Origin: an uncultured Oscillospiraceae bacterium
GTDB lineage: Bacteria; Bacillota; Clostridia; Oscillospirales; Acutalibacteraceae
DNA: 12,308 bases
Direction of reading: 5' to 3'
Assembly: GCA_900554525.1 (NCBI GenBank)
Contig: USHL01000022.1
Coordinates: 1 to 12,308 of the forward strand
The notes beneath the pieces are model-generated. The model was not told the origin of the DNA. It made no database searches and saw only the letters and a program-made list of their open reading frames with translations. This document shows positions 1 through 7,544 of the stretch, one piece after another (positions within the stretch are counted from its first letter, which is position 1; every line of letters starts with the position of its first letter). The translations under genes and the position numbers were made by a program.

Positions 1-1041
1 TCGGAAGATGCGTTAAAAAAACAACTTGCATCGAAAAAAGCCCTTCCGGTTTATATTATTTTCGGCAGCGACGGATATCTGAAAAGCAGATATGTTGAGA
101 AGCTGTCGGCCTTGGCAGCTGATAAAGACGATTTTTTTAATTATCAGAGATTCGAGGCCGAATGCGATTTACAGGAGGTTTATGATGCCTGCGTGCAGCT
201 GCCGGTAATGGCGGATAAAAAATGTGTGATTTTACGCGATTATGATTTTGAACATTGTTCAAAATCGGATTTTGACAGGCTCTGCCGCCTTTTGGAGGAG
301 GCTGAGGAGACTGCGGTGCTGATACTGTGGTTTGACAGTACCGAGATAGTGCCGAAAAAAAACACAAAATTCAAAAAATTAGTATTGTCTGCGGAAAAGT
401 GCGGAGGCATGGCGGTCGAACTTGAGCACCGCAAAACGCCGGAGCTTGTTAAAATGCTTATCGACGGCGCGGCAAAGCGGGACTGCAAACTGGATTCGGC
501 GGCGGCTCGATATCTGGTAGAAACGGCGGGAGAAGATATATGCACTTTAAAAAATGAGCTTGATAAGCTTTGCTTTTATTCCGGCGGCGGAGTTATAACT
601 AAGGCGCAGGTGGATTTTGTCTGTACCAAAACGGTAGAAACTTCTGTTTATAATCTTTCAAGGCAGATAATTTCGCTTGACAGTTCCGCTGCTATGCAAA
701 CGCTGGACGAGCTGTTTTATATGCATACCGAGCCGATGGTGATACTTTATACGGTATCCTCTGTTTTTGTGGATATTTACCGCGTTTATCTCTGCCGAAA
801 AAAGGGAATGCCGATTTCCGGGGCTGCATCTGTTTACGGTTATAAGGGGCGGGAGTTTGTGCTGGAGCGGGCGGCGCAGAATCTTTCAAAGCTGGACCGC
901 AAAAGAATAAATCTCTGCTTCGGCGCGCTTTTGGATGCCGATCGGAGGCTCAAGTCCTTCGGCACAGAGCCGCGGACTGTTCTGGAGCAGCTGATAATCA
1001 GGCTGATATATATAATTGCAAAGGGTGAAACGGTTGATTAA
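1..1041 (+). CDS. holA: DNA polymerase III delta subunit (5' end outside window)
   Basis: HolA is the delta subunit of the replicative clamp loader, which opens the sliding clamp during chromosome replication. The frame is open from base 1 and gives 346 residues. PVYIIFGSDGYL at about residues 16-27 matches the start of the AAA+-like domain, where delta has no working Walker A. The segment around residues 170-205 (AGEDICTLKNELDKL) is a well-conserved family block, followed by the helical C-terminal collar domain. Family proteins have roughly 16 residues before this PVY, so I infer only a few residues are missing. The first in-frame start inside the window, TTG at 112, would remove the PVY/GSDGYL block and is rejected. 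The stop overlaps the start of rnmV by 8 bases, suggesting translational coupling. Identity is confident; the exact start cannot be seen. Confidence 0.9.
   Translation, partial: SEDALKKQLASKKALPVYIIFGSDGYLKSRYVEKLSALAADKDDFFNYQRFEAECDLQEVYDACVQLPVMADKKCVILRDYDFEHCSKSDFDRLCRLLEEAEETAVLILWFDSTEIVPKKNTKFKKLVLSAEKCGGMAVELEHRKTPELVKMLIDGAAKRDCKLDSAAARYLVETAGEDICTLKNELDKLCFYSGGGVITKAQVDFVCTKTVETSVYNLSRQIISLDSSAAMQTLDELFYMHTEPMVILYTVSSVFVDIYRVYLCRKKGMPISGAASVYGYKGREFVLERAAQNLSKLDRKRINLCFGALLDADRRLKSFGTEPRTVLEQLIIRLIYIIAKGETVD
1022..1028 (+). promoter_or_regulatory. Ribosome binding site for rnmV
   Basis: An AGGGTGA stretch lies inside the end of holA, about 5-8 bases before the TTG at 1034. It favours TTG 1034 over the in-frame candidates GTG 1025 (which sits inside this site) and TTG 1016. 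Starting at 1034 also gives the short N-terminus (MIKLEQPVIVEGK) usual for RNase M5. Confidence 0.5.
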
Positions 1042-1633
1042 GCTTGAACAGCCGGTGATAGTCGAGGGAAAATACGATAAGATAGCGCTGGAAAATGTTG
1101 TTGATGCGCTGATTATTCCCACTGACGGCTTCGGGATTTTCAAAAACAGGGAAAAGTGCGCTATGATACGCAGGCTGGCCGCGCCCAACGGTATAATAAT
1201 TATGACCGACAGCGATTCTGCCGGAGGTGTGATACGTGCATATCTTAAAAAAATAGTCGGCGATGCGGAAATTTTCAATGTATACGTACCGCGAATTGCA
1301 GGAAAGGAAAAGCGCAAGGCTTCTGCTTCTAAGGAAGGATGTCTCGGTGTAGAGGGAATGAGTCCGCAGGTGCTTGAAGCGGCTCTTTTAAGGGCCGGAG
1401 TTTTAAGGTCGGAGATTTCGGAGCGCCGCAGGATAACAAAGACTGATTTCTTTGTTATGGGACTTTCCGGCACATCCGACAGCGCAGAGCGGCGCAAAAG
1501 CTTTTTGAGGTTTTTAGAGCTGCCGGAAACGCTTTCTTCTTCGGCCATGCTGGATGTTGTAAATAATATGTTTGAGTATGAAGGATTTTTAAGAAAGGCT
1601 GAAATATGGCGAAGCAATACGGACAAAGGCTGA
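1034..1633 (+). CDS. rnmV: Ribonuclease M5 (TOPRIM domain, 5S rRNA maturation)
   Basis: RNase M5 matures the 5S rRNA precursor in low-GC Gram-positive bacteria by cutting both strands of a double-helical region. The 199-residue product begins with a TOPRIM domain: VIVEGKYD at about residues 8-15 holds the catalytic glutamate (E11), and MTDSDSAGGVIR at about 57-68 holds the DxD metal-binding pair (D59, D61). A basic linker KEKRK plus LGVE at about 91-107 and a C-terminal region (to 199) match the family's DUF4093-type tail. Length fits the usual 180-200 residues. The TTG start overlaps holA by 8 bases, and the 3' end overlaps the next gene by 28 bases. In Bacillus the gene sits beside ksgA, which is not seen here. 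A different TOPRIM nuclease is less likely given the EGK, DxD and GVE blocks together. Confidence 0.85.
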   Translation: MIKLEQPVIVEGKYDKIALENVVDALIIPTDGFGIFKNREKCAMIRRLAAPNGIIIMTDSDSAGGVIRAYLKKIVGDAEIFNVYVPRIAGKEKRKASASKEGCLGVEGMSPQVLEAALLRAGVLRSEISERRRITKTDFFVMGLSGTSDSAERRKSFLRFLELPETLSSSAMLDVVNNMFEYEGFLRKAEIWRSNTDKG

Positions 1634-2598
1634 AGATTCTTTGCATTTTGGATATTTTAAGACGGTACAGCGATGAGCAGCATCCGCTGAACGCCTCTGA
1701 GATATGCGACTATCTTGAAAATATGGGGGTTTCCGCCGAAAGGAAATCAGTTTACAACGATATTGCCGCTCTTTCGGATTTCGGGTACGATATTGTGAAA
1801 TCCGGGTCACCGAGGGGCTGGTTTTTAGGAGCGCGCGAGTTTGAGGAGCCGGAAATATATCTTCTTGCCGACGCAGTGAGGGCGGCTAAATTTATTACGG
1901 TGGGTAAATCCAGAGAGCTTATCGGAAAACTCGATTCGTTTCTGAGCAATGCCCAGGCTGCCAAACGGGAAAAACGGGTATACTTCGACGCCGCCGCGAA
2001 ATGCTCAAATGAAGAGATTTATTATAATATCGATAAAATAAGTGACGCGATAAACCGCCGCAAAAAAATCAGGCTGGATTACGCGAGCCGGGAGCTTTCC
2101 GCCGACCGTGAAATAGTCCGCAGGGAGCGCGAAATGACGGTCAGCCCATATGCGCTGACCTGGCAGGATGACCATTACTATCTTATCGGGAATTATGAAA
2201 AATACAATAACCTGATACATTTAAGAGTGGACCGTATGAGGTCGGTTGAGATTATCTGCCTTGAAGCGCGGCCGTTCAGTGAGGTCAGTGAATATGATGA
2301 CTATTTCAACGTATCGGATTATACAAAGCGGCTGTTCAGCATGTATGGGGGCGTAACGGCAGAAATTGAGCTTAGCTGCAACAAAAAAATAATCGAACAG
2401 GTGCTCGACCGCTTTTCGGAGGATATATTCATTAAAAACGTAACGGATTCGGAATTCGGTTTTTCGGTAAAGGCGGTGCTTTCGGACGCGCTGGTGACAT
2501 GGATACTCAATTACGGCGAAAATATAAGGGTGATAGCGCCTGAGGAACTGAAGCTCCGGCTTTTAAAGCGTATCAAAGAAGTTGAAAAATTATATTGA
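1606..2598 (+). CDS. WYL-domain transcriptional regulator (HTH + WYL + WCX)
   Basis: This is a DNA-binding regulator of the YafY/DeoR-like WYL family. These proteins usually sense a ligand, sometimes a nucleic acid, through the WYL domain. Residues 1-75 form a winged helix-turn-helix, with the probable recognition helix in SVYNDIAALSDFGYDI (48-63) and the wing at GSPRGWFLG. The WYL domain lies at about 140-215 (SPYALTWQDDHYYLIG, then HLRVDRM); the signature triplet reads YYL or HYYL rather than WYL, a common variation. A WCX-type C-terminal domain fills about 250-325. Length 330 fits. ATG 1606 is preceded by AGAAAGG at 1592-1598. It overlaps rnmV by 28 bases, so it is probably co-expressed with holA and rnmV. 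The regulated genes cannot be read from the sequence; the gene may act elsewhere or on itself. Confidence 0.85.
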   Translation: MAKQYGQRLKILCILDILRRYSDEQHPLNASEICDYLENMGVSAERKSVYNDIAALSDFGYDIVKSGSPRGWFLGAREFEEPEIYLLADAVRAAKFITVGKSRELIGKLDSFLSNAQAAKREKRVYFDAAAKCSNEEIYYNIDKISDAINRRKKIRLDYASRELSADREIVRREREMTVSPYALTWQDDHYYLIGNYEKYNNLIHLRVDRMRSVEIICLEARPFSEVSEYDDYFNVSDYTKRLFSMYGGVTAEIELSCNKKIIEQVLDRFSEDIFIKNVTDSEFGFSVKAVLSDALVTWILNYGENIRVIAPEELKLRLLKRIKEVEKLY

Positions 2599-2605
2599 AT
2601 CACGC

Positions 2606-2634
2606 TTGCGGAAAAATGTCGGATGTTGTATAAT
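2606..2634 (+). promoter_or_regulatory. Sigma-A type promoter for the DUF1846 gene
   Basis: TTGCGG at 2606-2611 and a perfect TATAAT at 2629-2634 are separated by exactly 17 bases. They lie in the 69-base gap between the WYL regulator and the DUF1846 gene, placing the transcription start near 2641 and leaving a short leader of about 27 bases. The -35 box is weak (TTG only), the -10 is consensus. Confidence 0.65.
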
Positions 2635-2653
2635 AAGTAATATTTGTGTATGC

Positions 2654-2660
2654 AGGAGAG
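2654..2660 (+). promoter_or_regulatory. Ribosome binding site fixing the DUF1846 start
   Basis: AGGAGAG ends 7 bases before ATG 2668. This selects 2668 rather than the in-frame ATG at 2644, which lies upstream of this site and nearly on the predicted transcription start. Confidence 0.7.
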
Positions 2661-2667
2661 ATATGGG

Positions 2668-4152
2668 ATGAACAAAATCGGGTTTGACAATGCAAAATAT
2701 ATTGCCTTGCAGTCGCAGAATATACGCGACAGAATAGCTATGTTCGGCGGCAAGCTTTATATGGAATTCGGCGGCAAGCTGTTTGATGACTATCATGCGG
2801 CGAGGGTGCTGCCGGGCTTCGAACCCGACGCAAAGGTAAAAATGCTTTTAAAGCTTAAAGAGGACGCCGAGATAGTTATAGCCATAAATGCCGACGCTAT
2901 CGAAAAGAACAAGCGGCGCGGCGATCTCGGAATAACCTATGACCTTGATACGTTGCGCCTTATCGATGCTTTCCGCGGGATAGGGCTTTATGTCGGCAGC
3001 GTGGTCATTACCCAATATACCGGACAACCGCTGGCTCAGGCTTTTGAAAAACGCCTTACCTCTCTTGGCGTCAAGGTCTACCGTCATTATCCGATAAGCG
3101 ATTATCCGGCTGATATACCTCTTATCGTAAGCGACGAGGGCTTCGGCAAAAATGATTATATAGAGACCGACCGCAAGCTTGTTGTGGTCACGGCGCCCGG
3201 CCCGGGAAGCGGCAAAATGGCTACCTGCCTTTCGCAGCTTTACCATGAAAACAAACGCGGAATAAAGGCGGGCTACGCTAAATTTGAGACCTTTCCTATC
3301 TGGAACCTGCCGCTCAAGCACCCGGTAAACGTGGCTTATGAGGCCGCGACCGCCGATCTCAACGATGTAAACATGATAGACCCGTTTCATCTTGAAGCCT
3401 ATGGCAAGACGACTGTGAACTACAACCGCGATATTGAAATATTCCCGGTTCTCAACGCTATGCTTGAAAGCATACTCGGTGCATCGCCGTATAAGAGTCC
3501 TACGGATATGGGCGTAAATATGGCGGGCTTCGGCATTGTCGACGACGAAGCTGTGAAGTCGGCTGCGAAGCAGGAAATAATCAGGAGATATTATAACGCT
3601 CTTGTAGGTGTAAGACAGGGTATGAACGAGCCGAGCGAGGTGTCAAAGCTTGAGCTGCTTATGAAACAGGTCGGGGTTACCGTGTCTGACCGTCCGGTAG
3701 CGGCGGCCGCCAACCGTAAGGCGGAGCAGACCGGCGGCCCTGCCACGGCAATAGAGCTTGCAGACGGCAGGATAATCACCGGCAAGACCTCGAGCCTGCT
3801 CGGCGCATCTTCCTCTATGCTGCTTAATTGTTTAAAGGTGCTGGCGGGTATACCGGATAATATAGATCTTATTTCACCGACAATAATCGGGCCGATACAA
3901 CGGCTTAAAACCGAAATCATGGGAAATCATAACCCTCGCCTGCATACCGACGAGGTGCTTATCGCGCTGTCTATTTGCGCGGTTACCAGCGATACGGCCC
4001 AAAAAGCGCTCGGTCAGCTTAAAAATCTCAAAGGTCTGGAGGCTCATTCGAGCGTTATACTGTCGCGGGTGGACGAGCAGGTCTTCAGAAAGCTTGGGGT
4101 TAATATCACTTTTGAGCCTAAATATCAGACAAAAAAATTGTATCATAACTGA
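2668..4152 (+). CDS. UPF0371/DUF1846 family protein, function unknown
   Basis: I recognise this as the UPF0371/DUF1846 family, found in many Firmicutes and actinobacteria. To my knowledge it has no assigned biochemical role. The product is 494 residues, close to the usual 500, and starts with the family-typical MNKIGFDNAKYIALQSQNIR. A Walker A-like loop appears at about 175-183 (TAPGPGSGK), suggesting phosphate or nucleotide binding in the N-terminal half. No signal peptide or membrane segment is visible, so it is cytoplasmic. The stretch at about 205-260 (FPIWNLPLKHPVN, DLNDVNMIDPFH) is typical of the family, and the C-terminal half is alpha/beta-like. It is a single-gene unit, with its own promoter before it and a strong terminator after it. 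That isolation gives no functional clue, and I assign no function. Confidence 0.88.
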   Translation: MNKIGFDNAKYIALQSQNIRDRIAMFGGKLYMEFGGKLFDDYHAARVLPGFEPDAKVKMLLKLKEDAEIVIAINADAIEKNKRRGDLGITYDLDTLRLIDAFRGIGLYVGSVVITQYTGQPLAQAFEKRLTSLGVKVYRHYPISDYPADIPLIVSDEGFGKNDYIETDRKLVVVTAPGPGSGKMATCLSQLYHENKRGIKAGYAKFETFPIWNLPLKHPVNVAYEAATADLNDVNMIDPFHLEAYGKTTVNYNRDIEIFPVLNAMLESILGASPYKSPTDMGVNMAGFGIVDDEAVKSAAKQEIIRRYYNALVGVRQGMNEPSEVSKLELLMKQVGVTVSDRPVAAAANRKAEQTGGPATAIELADGRIITGKTSSLLGASSSMLLNCLKVLAGIPDNIDLISPTIIGPIQRLKTEIMGNHNPRLHTDEVLIALSICAVTSDTAQKALGQLKNLKGLEAHSSVILSRVDEQVFRKLGVNITFEPKYQTKKLYHN

Positions 4153-4191
4153 AAAAACGGATACGGTCCGCGCGGAACGTATCCGTTTTTT
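4152..4191 (+). terminator. Rho-independent terminator after the DUF1846 gene
   Basis: A 14-bp perfect stem (AAAAAACGGATACG at 4152-4165 with its complement at 4178-4191) encloses a second small pairing, TCC/GGA, around a GCGC loop. The right arm ends in six T. The A-tract on the left arm would let it work in both directions, but genes on both sides read the same way. It begins at the last base of the stop codon. Confidence 0.93.
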
Positions 4192-4263
4192 CATATTTTC
4201 GTTTCATATGAAAATAATAATTTAACGGTAAAATGGAGTATTAGCCGATAAATTATGTCGTTC

Positions 4264-4325
4264 TTTGTTGAAACAAAACAAATATTGAAAAAAATCTTTT
4301 GTTTTATTTCTAAGATTTAACAAAA
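4264..4325 (+). promoter_or_regulatory. Cluster of AACAAA/TTTGTT motifs upstream of the glg promoter
   Basis: Five copies of AACAAA or its complement lie within about 61 bases: TTTGTT 4264-4269, AACAAA 4272-4277, AACAAA 4277-4282, TTTGTT 4298-4303 and AACAAA 4319-4324. The first two form a palindrome with a 2-base centre; the last two form a 7-bp inverted repeat (TTTTGTT/AACAAAA) ending 6 bases before the -35 box. The position fits an operator or activator site for the glycogen operon. The region is AT-rich, so chance is a serious alternative. I know of no regulator with this exact motif. Confidence 0.3.
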
Positions 4326-4330
4326 TCAGC

Positions 4331-4359
4331 TTGAAATTTAATATAAATATTGGTATAAT
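4331..4359 (+). promoter_or_regulatory. Extended -10 promoter of the glycogen operon
   Basis: TTGAAA at 4331-4336, a 17-base spacer, then TATAAT at 4354-4359 preceded by TGG, giving an extended -10 (TGnTATAAT). Transcription should start near 4366, leaving a leader of about 34 bases before glgB. It is the best promoter match in the window and the only convincing one for the operon up to 11816. Confidence 0.8.
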
Positions 4360-4387
4360 ACTAAGTAAAGTAAGAGTTAAAATAGTT

Positions 4388-4393
4388 AAGGGG
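4388..4393 (+). promoter_or_regulatory. Ribosome binding site fixing the glgB start
   Basis: AAGGGG lies 6 bases before ATG 4400. This selects 4400 over the in-frame ATG at 4331, which overlaps the -35 box and lies upstream of the predicted transcription start. Confidence 0.7.
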
Positions 4394-4399
4394 TGCAAT

Positions 4400-6283
4400 A
4401 TGCAGAAGTTTATAGAAAGCTTTAACGCCGGATTGTCAAACGATGCGTATAATTATCTCGGCTCTTTTGTGAACGGTAATTCCGCTGTTTTCAGGGTTTG
4501 GGCGCCGAATGCAGCCGCGGTTTCGGTAGTCGGAGATTTTAACGGCTGGGAAAACGGCAGCGCACCGATGAGAAATATCGGCGGAGGCATTTGGGAGACC
4601 GAGATAGACGGTCCTGAAATATATGATTCCTATAAATATGCCGTGACAGCTCATAACGGCGGTGTGGTTTTAAAGTCAGACCCTTTCGCGAGGCATTATG
4701 AAACCGCTCCCGCAAATGCTTCAAAGCTTTATATTTCGGGCTATGAGTGGCATGATGCGGACTGGAAAAATTATAAATCCGGCGTTAGCTTTCAGGAATC
4801 GCCGGTCAATATTTACGAGGTGCACGCAGGCTCGTGGCGCAGATTCGGAGACGGCAATACATACGGTTATGTAAAGCTGGCAAAAGAGCTTGCCGCGTAT
4901 GTAAAAAAGCTGCATTACACTCATATTGAGCTTATGCCGCTTACCGAATATCCTTTTGAGGGCTCCTGGGGCTATCAGGTGACCGGATATTTTGCGCCTA
5001 CATCACGCTACGGCACCCCTGATGAATTCAAGGAATTTATAGATATTATGCATCAAAACGGCATCGGCGTGATACTCGACTGGGTGCCGGCGCATTTTCC
5101 TAAAGACGAGTTCGGGCTGTATCGCTTTGACGGCACACCCTGCTTTGAATATGCGGATCCCCGCAAAGGCGAGCATAAGGAATGGGGTACCGCGGTGTTC
5201 GATTACGGAAAGCCTCAGGTAAAGAGCTTTCTTATTTCGAGCGCGGATTACTGGATACGGGAATATCATGTTGACGGCCTGAGGGTGGACGCGGTAGCTT
5301 CAATGCTTTATTTAGACTACGGCCGGCAGGGCGGCGAATGGATACCGAATGTAAACGGCGGACGGGAGAATTTGGAAGCGGTGGAATTTCTGAGGGAGCT
5401 CAATACCGCTGCATTCAGCGCCGATCCGAAGATTTTGATGATAGCGGAAGAATCTACGGCTTGGCCGATGGTTACTAAGCCTCCGCAGGACGGCGGTCTC
5501 GGCTTTAACTATAAATGGAATATGGGCTGGATGAATGACATGCTCAGGTATATGTCGCTTGATCCGTATTTCCGTAAAGATAATCATGACTGTCTGACTT
5601 TTTCATTTTTCTATGCCTTTTCGGAAAACTTTATACTGCCGCTTTCGCATGACGAGGTAGTGCACGGAAAATGCTCTATGATAGAAAAAATGCCCGGCGA
5701 ATATGAGAGTAAGTTTGCGTCGCTGCGTGCATTTTACGCCTATATTATGGCGCATCCCGGCAAAAAGCTTTTGTTTATGGGTCAGGAATTCGCCCAGTTT
5801 ATCGAGTGGGATTATAAAAAAGAGCTTGACTGGCTGCTGCTTGATTATGAGCCTCACAGAAAAATGCAGCATTATGTTAAAAAGCTTAATAAATTTTATC
5901 TTGCGCACCGTGAGCTGTGGGAGATAGATTACTCTTGGGAGGGCTTTTCCTGGATATCCAACGACGACTATACCCAAAGCATAATAGCCTTCAGGCGCAG
6001 GGCAAAGTCGGGCAGGGAAATCATTGCGGTATGTAATTTTGTCCCGGTGGCGAGACAAAACTACCGTATCGGTGTACCCAAAAAAGGTACGTATAAGCTG
6101 CTTTTCACTTCTGATGCAGAGGAGTTCGGAGGAGATACAGATATTTCATCGGTGAGCTGTAAGAGCGAGCCGGTGCCGATGCACGGCTATGAAAATTCGG
6201 TTGAGCTTGAAATTCCGGCGCTGTCGGTCAGCTTTTACAGGGTTCCTGAAAAAAGAGTAATAAAACCAAAGCTTGTACAATAA
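4400..6283 (+). CDS. glgB: 1,4-alpha-glucan branching enzyme (GH13)
   Basis: GlgB cuts alpha-1,4-glucan chains and rejoins them through alpha-1,6 bonds, branching glycogen in the cytoplasm. The 627-residue product has a CBM48-type N-domain at about 28-90 (FRVWAP, then VGDFNGWENGSAPM) and a GH13 barrel from about 130. The catalytic residues are visible: nucleophile D297 in VDGLRVDAV, acid/base E350 in IAEEST, and transition-state stabiliser D418 in LSHDEVVHGK. A C-terminal beta domain ends the protein. It lacks the extra N1 domain found in longer enzymes such as that of E. coli, so it is the short form. It is the first gene after the operon promoter, 46 bases before glgC. Branching enzymes also act on other glucans, but the glgCDA neighbours make glycogen the clear context. 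Confidence 0.97.
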   Translation: MQKFIESFNAGLSNDAYNYLGSFVNGNSAVFRVWAPNAAAVSVVGDFNGWENGSAPMRNIGGGIWETEIDGPEIYDSYKYAVTAHNGGVVLKSDPFARHYETAPANASKLYISGYEWHDADWKNYKSGVSFQESPVNIYEVHAGSWRRFGDGNTYGYVKLAKELAAYVKKLHYTHIELMPLTEYPFEGSWGYQVTGYFAPTSRYGTPDEFKEFIDIMHQNGIGVILDWVPAHFPKDEFGLYRFDGTPCFEYADPRKGEHKEWGTAVFDYGKPQVKSFLISSADYWIREYHVDGLRVDAVASMLYLDYGRQGGEWIPNVNGGRENLEAVEFLRELNTAAFSADPKILMIAEESTAWPMVTKPPQDGGLGFNYKWNMGWMNDMLRYMSLDPYFRKDNHDCLTFSFFYAFSENFILPLSHDEVVHGKCSMIEKMPGEYESKFASLRAFYAYIMAHPGKKLLFMGQEFAQFIEWDYKKELDWLLLDYEPHRKMQHYVKKLNKFYLAHRELWEIDYSWEGFSWISNDDYTQSIIAFRRRAKSGREIIAVCNFVPVARQNYRIGVPKKGTYKLLFTSDAEEFGGDTDISSVSCKSEPVPMHGYENSVELEIPALSVSFYRVPEKRVIKPKLVQ

Positions 6284-6329
6284 AATAGTAGAGTTTAAAA
6301 AATATTATATACCCGACAGGAGTGTTAAA

Positions 6330-7544
6330 ATGAACAGCAAAAAATGTGTCGCAATGCTATTGGCCGGCGGGCAGGGGAGCAGGCTCGGGGTGCTTACGGG
6401 CAAGATAGCCAAGCCCGCGGTACCCTACGGCGGAAAATACCGTATAATCGATTTTCCGCTTTCAAACTGTGTGAATTCAGGGCTGGATACTGTCGGAATC
6501 CTCACGCAGTACAAGCCGCTGGAGCTCAACGATTATATCGGTTCGGGCAAGCCGTGGGATCTTGACCGCACGAGCGGAGGGGTCCATATTCTTCCGCCTT
6601 ATCAGGGGAAGAAGGGCGGAAACTGGTATAAGGGAACCGCAAACGCAATATATCAGAACATTGAATTTATAGAACGCTATGACCCGGAATATGTGCTTGT
6701 GCTTTCGGGAGACCACATATATAAAATGGATTATTCCAAAATGATAGCGCAGCATGAGCAGAGTGATGCCGACTGCACCATAGCCGTGCTGGAGGTGACG
6801 CTTGAGGAAGCCTCGCGTTTCGGAATTATGAACGCCGATGAAAACGGCAGAATATATGAATTTGAGGAAAAACCCAAAAAGCCGAAGAGTACCCTTGCTT
6901 CAATGGGAATTTATGTTTTCACCTGGCAGAAGCTTAGAAAATATCTTGAGGAAGATGAAAATAATCCCGGCTCGTCAAATGACTTCGGCAAGGATATAAT
7001 ACCCGAAATGCTTTCAGCCGGAGAGAAGCTTATGGTTTACCGCTTCGCCGATTACTGGAAGGACGTCGGCACGGTGGATTCGCTGTGGGAAGCCAATCTT
7101 GATCTTCTGAATCCCAAAATCGACCTTAATCTTGCGGATTCCGACTGGAGGATATACTCACGTTCTGCGGGGTATCCGCCGCAGTATATAAACGGAAATG
7201 CCGTAGTGGAAAATTCTCTTGTGACCGACGGCTGCGAGGTTTCGGGCAAGCTCGATTATTCTATACTGTTTGAGAATGTGACCGTAGAGACCGGCGCGGA
7301 AGTCGAGTATTCTCTGGTTATGCCTGGTGCCGTGATAAAGAAGGGCGCGAGGGTGAGATACTCTATTGTGGCCGAAAATGCAGTGATAGGCGAGCAAGCG
7401 GTCGTAGGAGCGGACCCGGCGGTGGTCGGCGCCGAAAACTGGGGCATTACGGTGATAGGCGACAACCTCAGCGTCGGGAACGGCGCGGTGATCTCGCCGG
7501 GAAAAATGATAACCGAAAACGTTGAGGAGGATGAGAAAATATGA
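6330..7544 (+). CDS. glgC: Glucose-1-phosphate adenylyltransferase, catalytic subunit
   Basis: GlgC makes ADP-glucose from glucose-1-phosphate and ATP, the committed and usually controlled step of bacterial glycogen synthesis. The 404-residue product has an intact nucleotidyltransferase domain: AGGQGSRLG at 12-20, KPAVPYGGKYRIIDFPLSN at 28-46, metal-binding D128 in SGDH, and the sugar-phosphate lysine K181 in FEEKP. SNDFGKDIIPEML and DYWKDVGTVDSLWEANLDLL follow. A left-handed beta-helix of hexapeptide repeats fills about 285-390. ATG 6330 has AGGAG at 6318-6322, with 7 bases between them; the open frame upstream lacks a usable site. It overlaps glgD by 4 bases (ATGA), consistent with a paired GlgC/GlgD enzyme. 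Confidence 0.97.
   Translation: MNSKKCVAMLLAGGQGSRLGVLTGKIAKPAVPYGGKYRIIDFPLSNCVNSGLDTVGILTQYKPLELNDYIGSGKPWDLDRTSGGVHILPPYQGKKGGNWYKGTANAIYQNIEFIERYDPEYVLVLSGDHIYKMDYSKMIAQHEQSDADCTIAVLEVTLEEASRFGIMNADENGRIYEFEEKPKKPKSTLASMGIYVFTWQKLRKYLEEDENNPGSSNDFGKDIIPEMLSAGEKLMVYRFADYWKDVGTVDSLWEANLDLLNPKIDLNLADSDWRIYSRSAGYPPQYINGNAVVENSLVTDGCEVSGKLDYSILFENVTVETGAEVEYSLVMPGAVIKKGARVRYSIVAENAVIGEQAVVGADPAVVGAENWGITVIGDNLSVGNGAVISPGKMITENVEEDEKI

Noticed and set aside
112..114. TTG at 112 as the start of holA
   Set aside because: The frame continues upstream to base 1 with the conserved PVYIIFGSDGYL block, so the true start is outside the window.
886..1626. A 246-codon - strand open frame opposite rnmV
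   Set aside because: Opposite a clear RNase M5 gene and the holA end, with low-complexity Ser-rich composition and no family motif.
4202..4213. Perfect 12-base palindrome TTTCATATGAAA after the DUF1846 terminator
   Set aside because: It is AT-rich and lies more than 100 bases upstream of the glg -35 box; no second copy is seen, so chance is likely.
4153..4399. Search for a small RNA or riboswitch in the DUF1846-glgB gap
   Set aside because: Apart from the terminator and promoter I see no GC-rich conserved structure, and the predicted glgB leader of about 34 bases is too short for a riboswitch.
6273..6308. Possible internal promoter between glgB and glgC (TTGTAC with TATTAT)
   Set aside because: The spacing is 24 bases, too long for a usual promoter, and alternative -10 boxes at 15-16 bases are poor. 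The 46-base gap is short and AT-rich.
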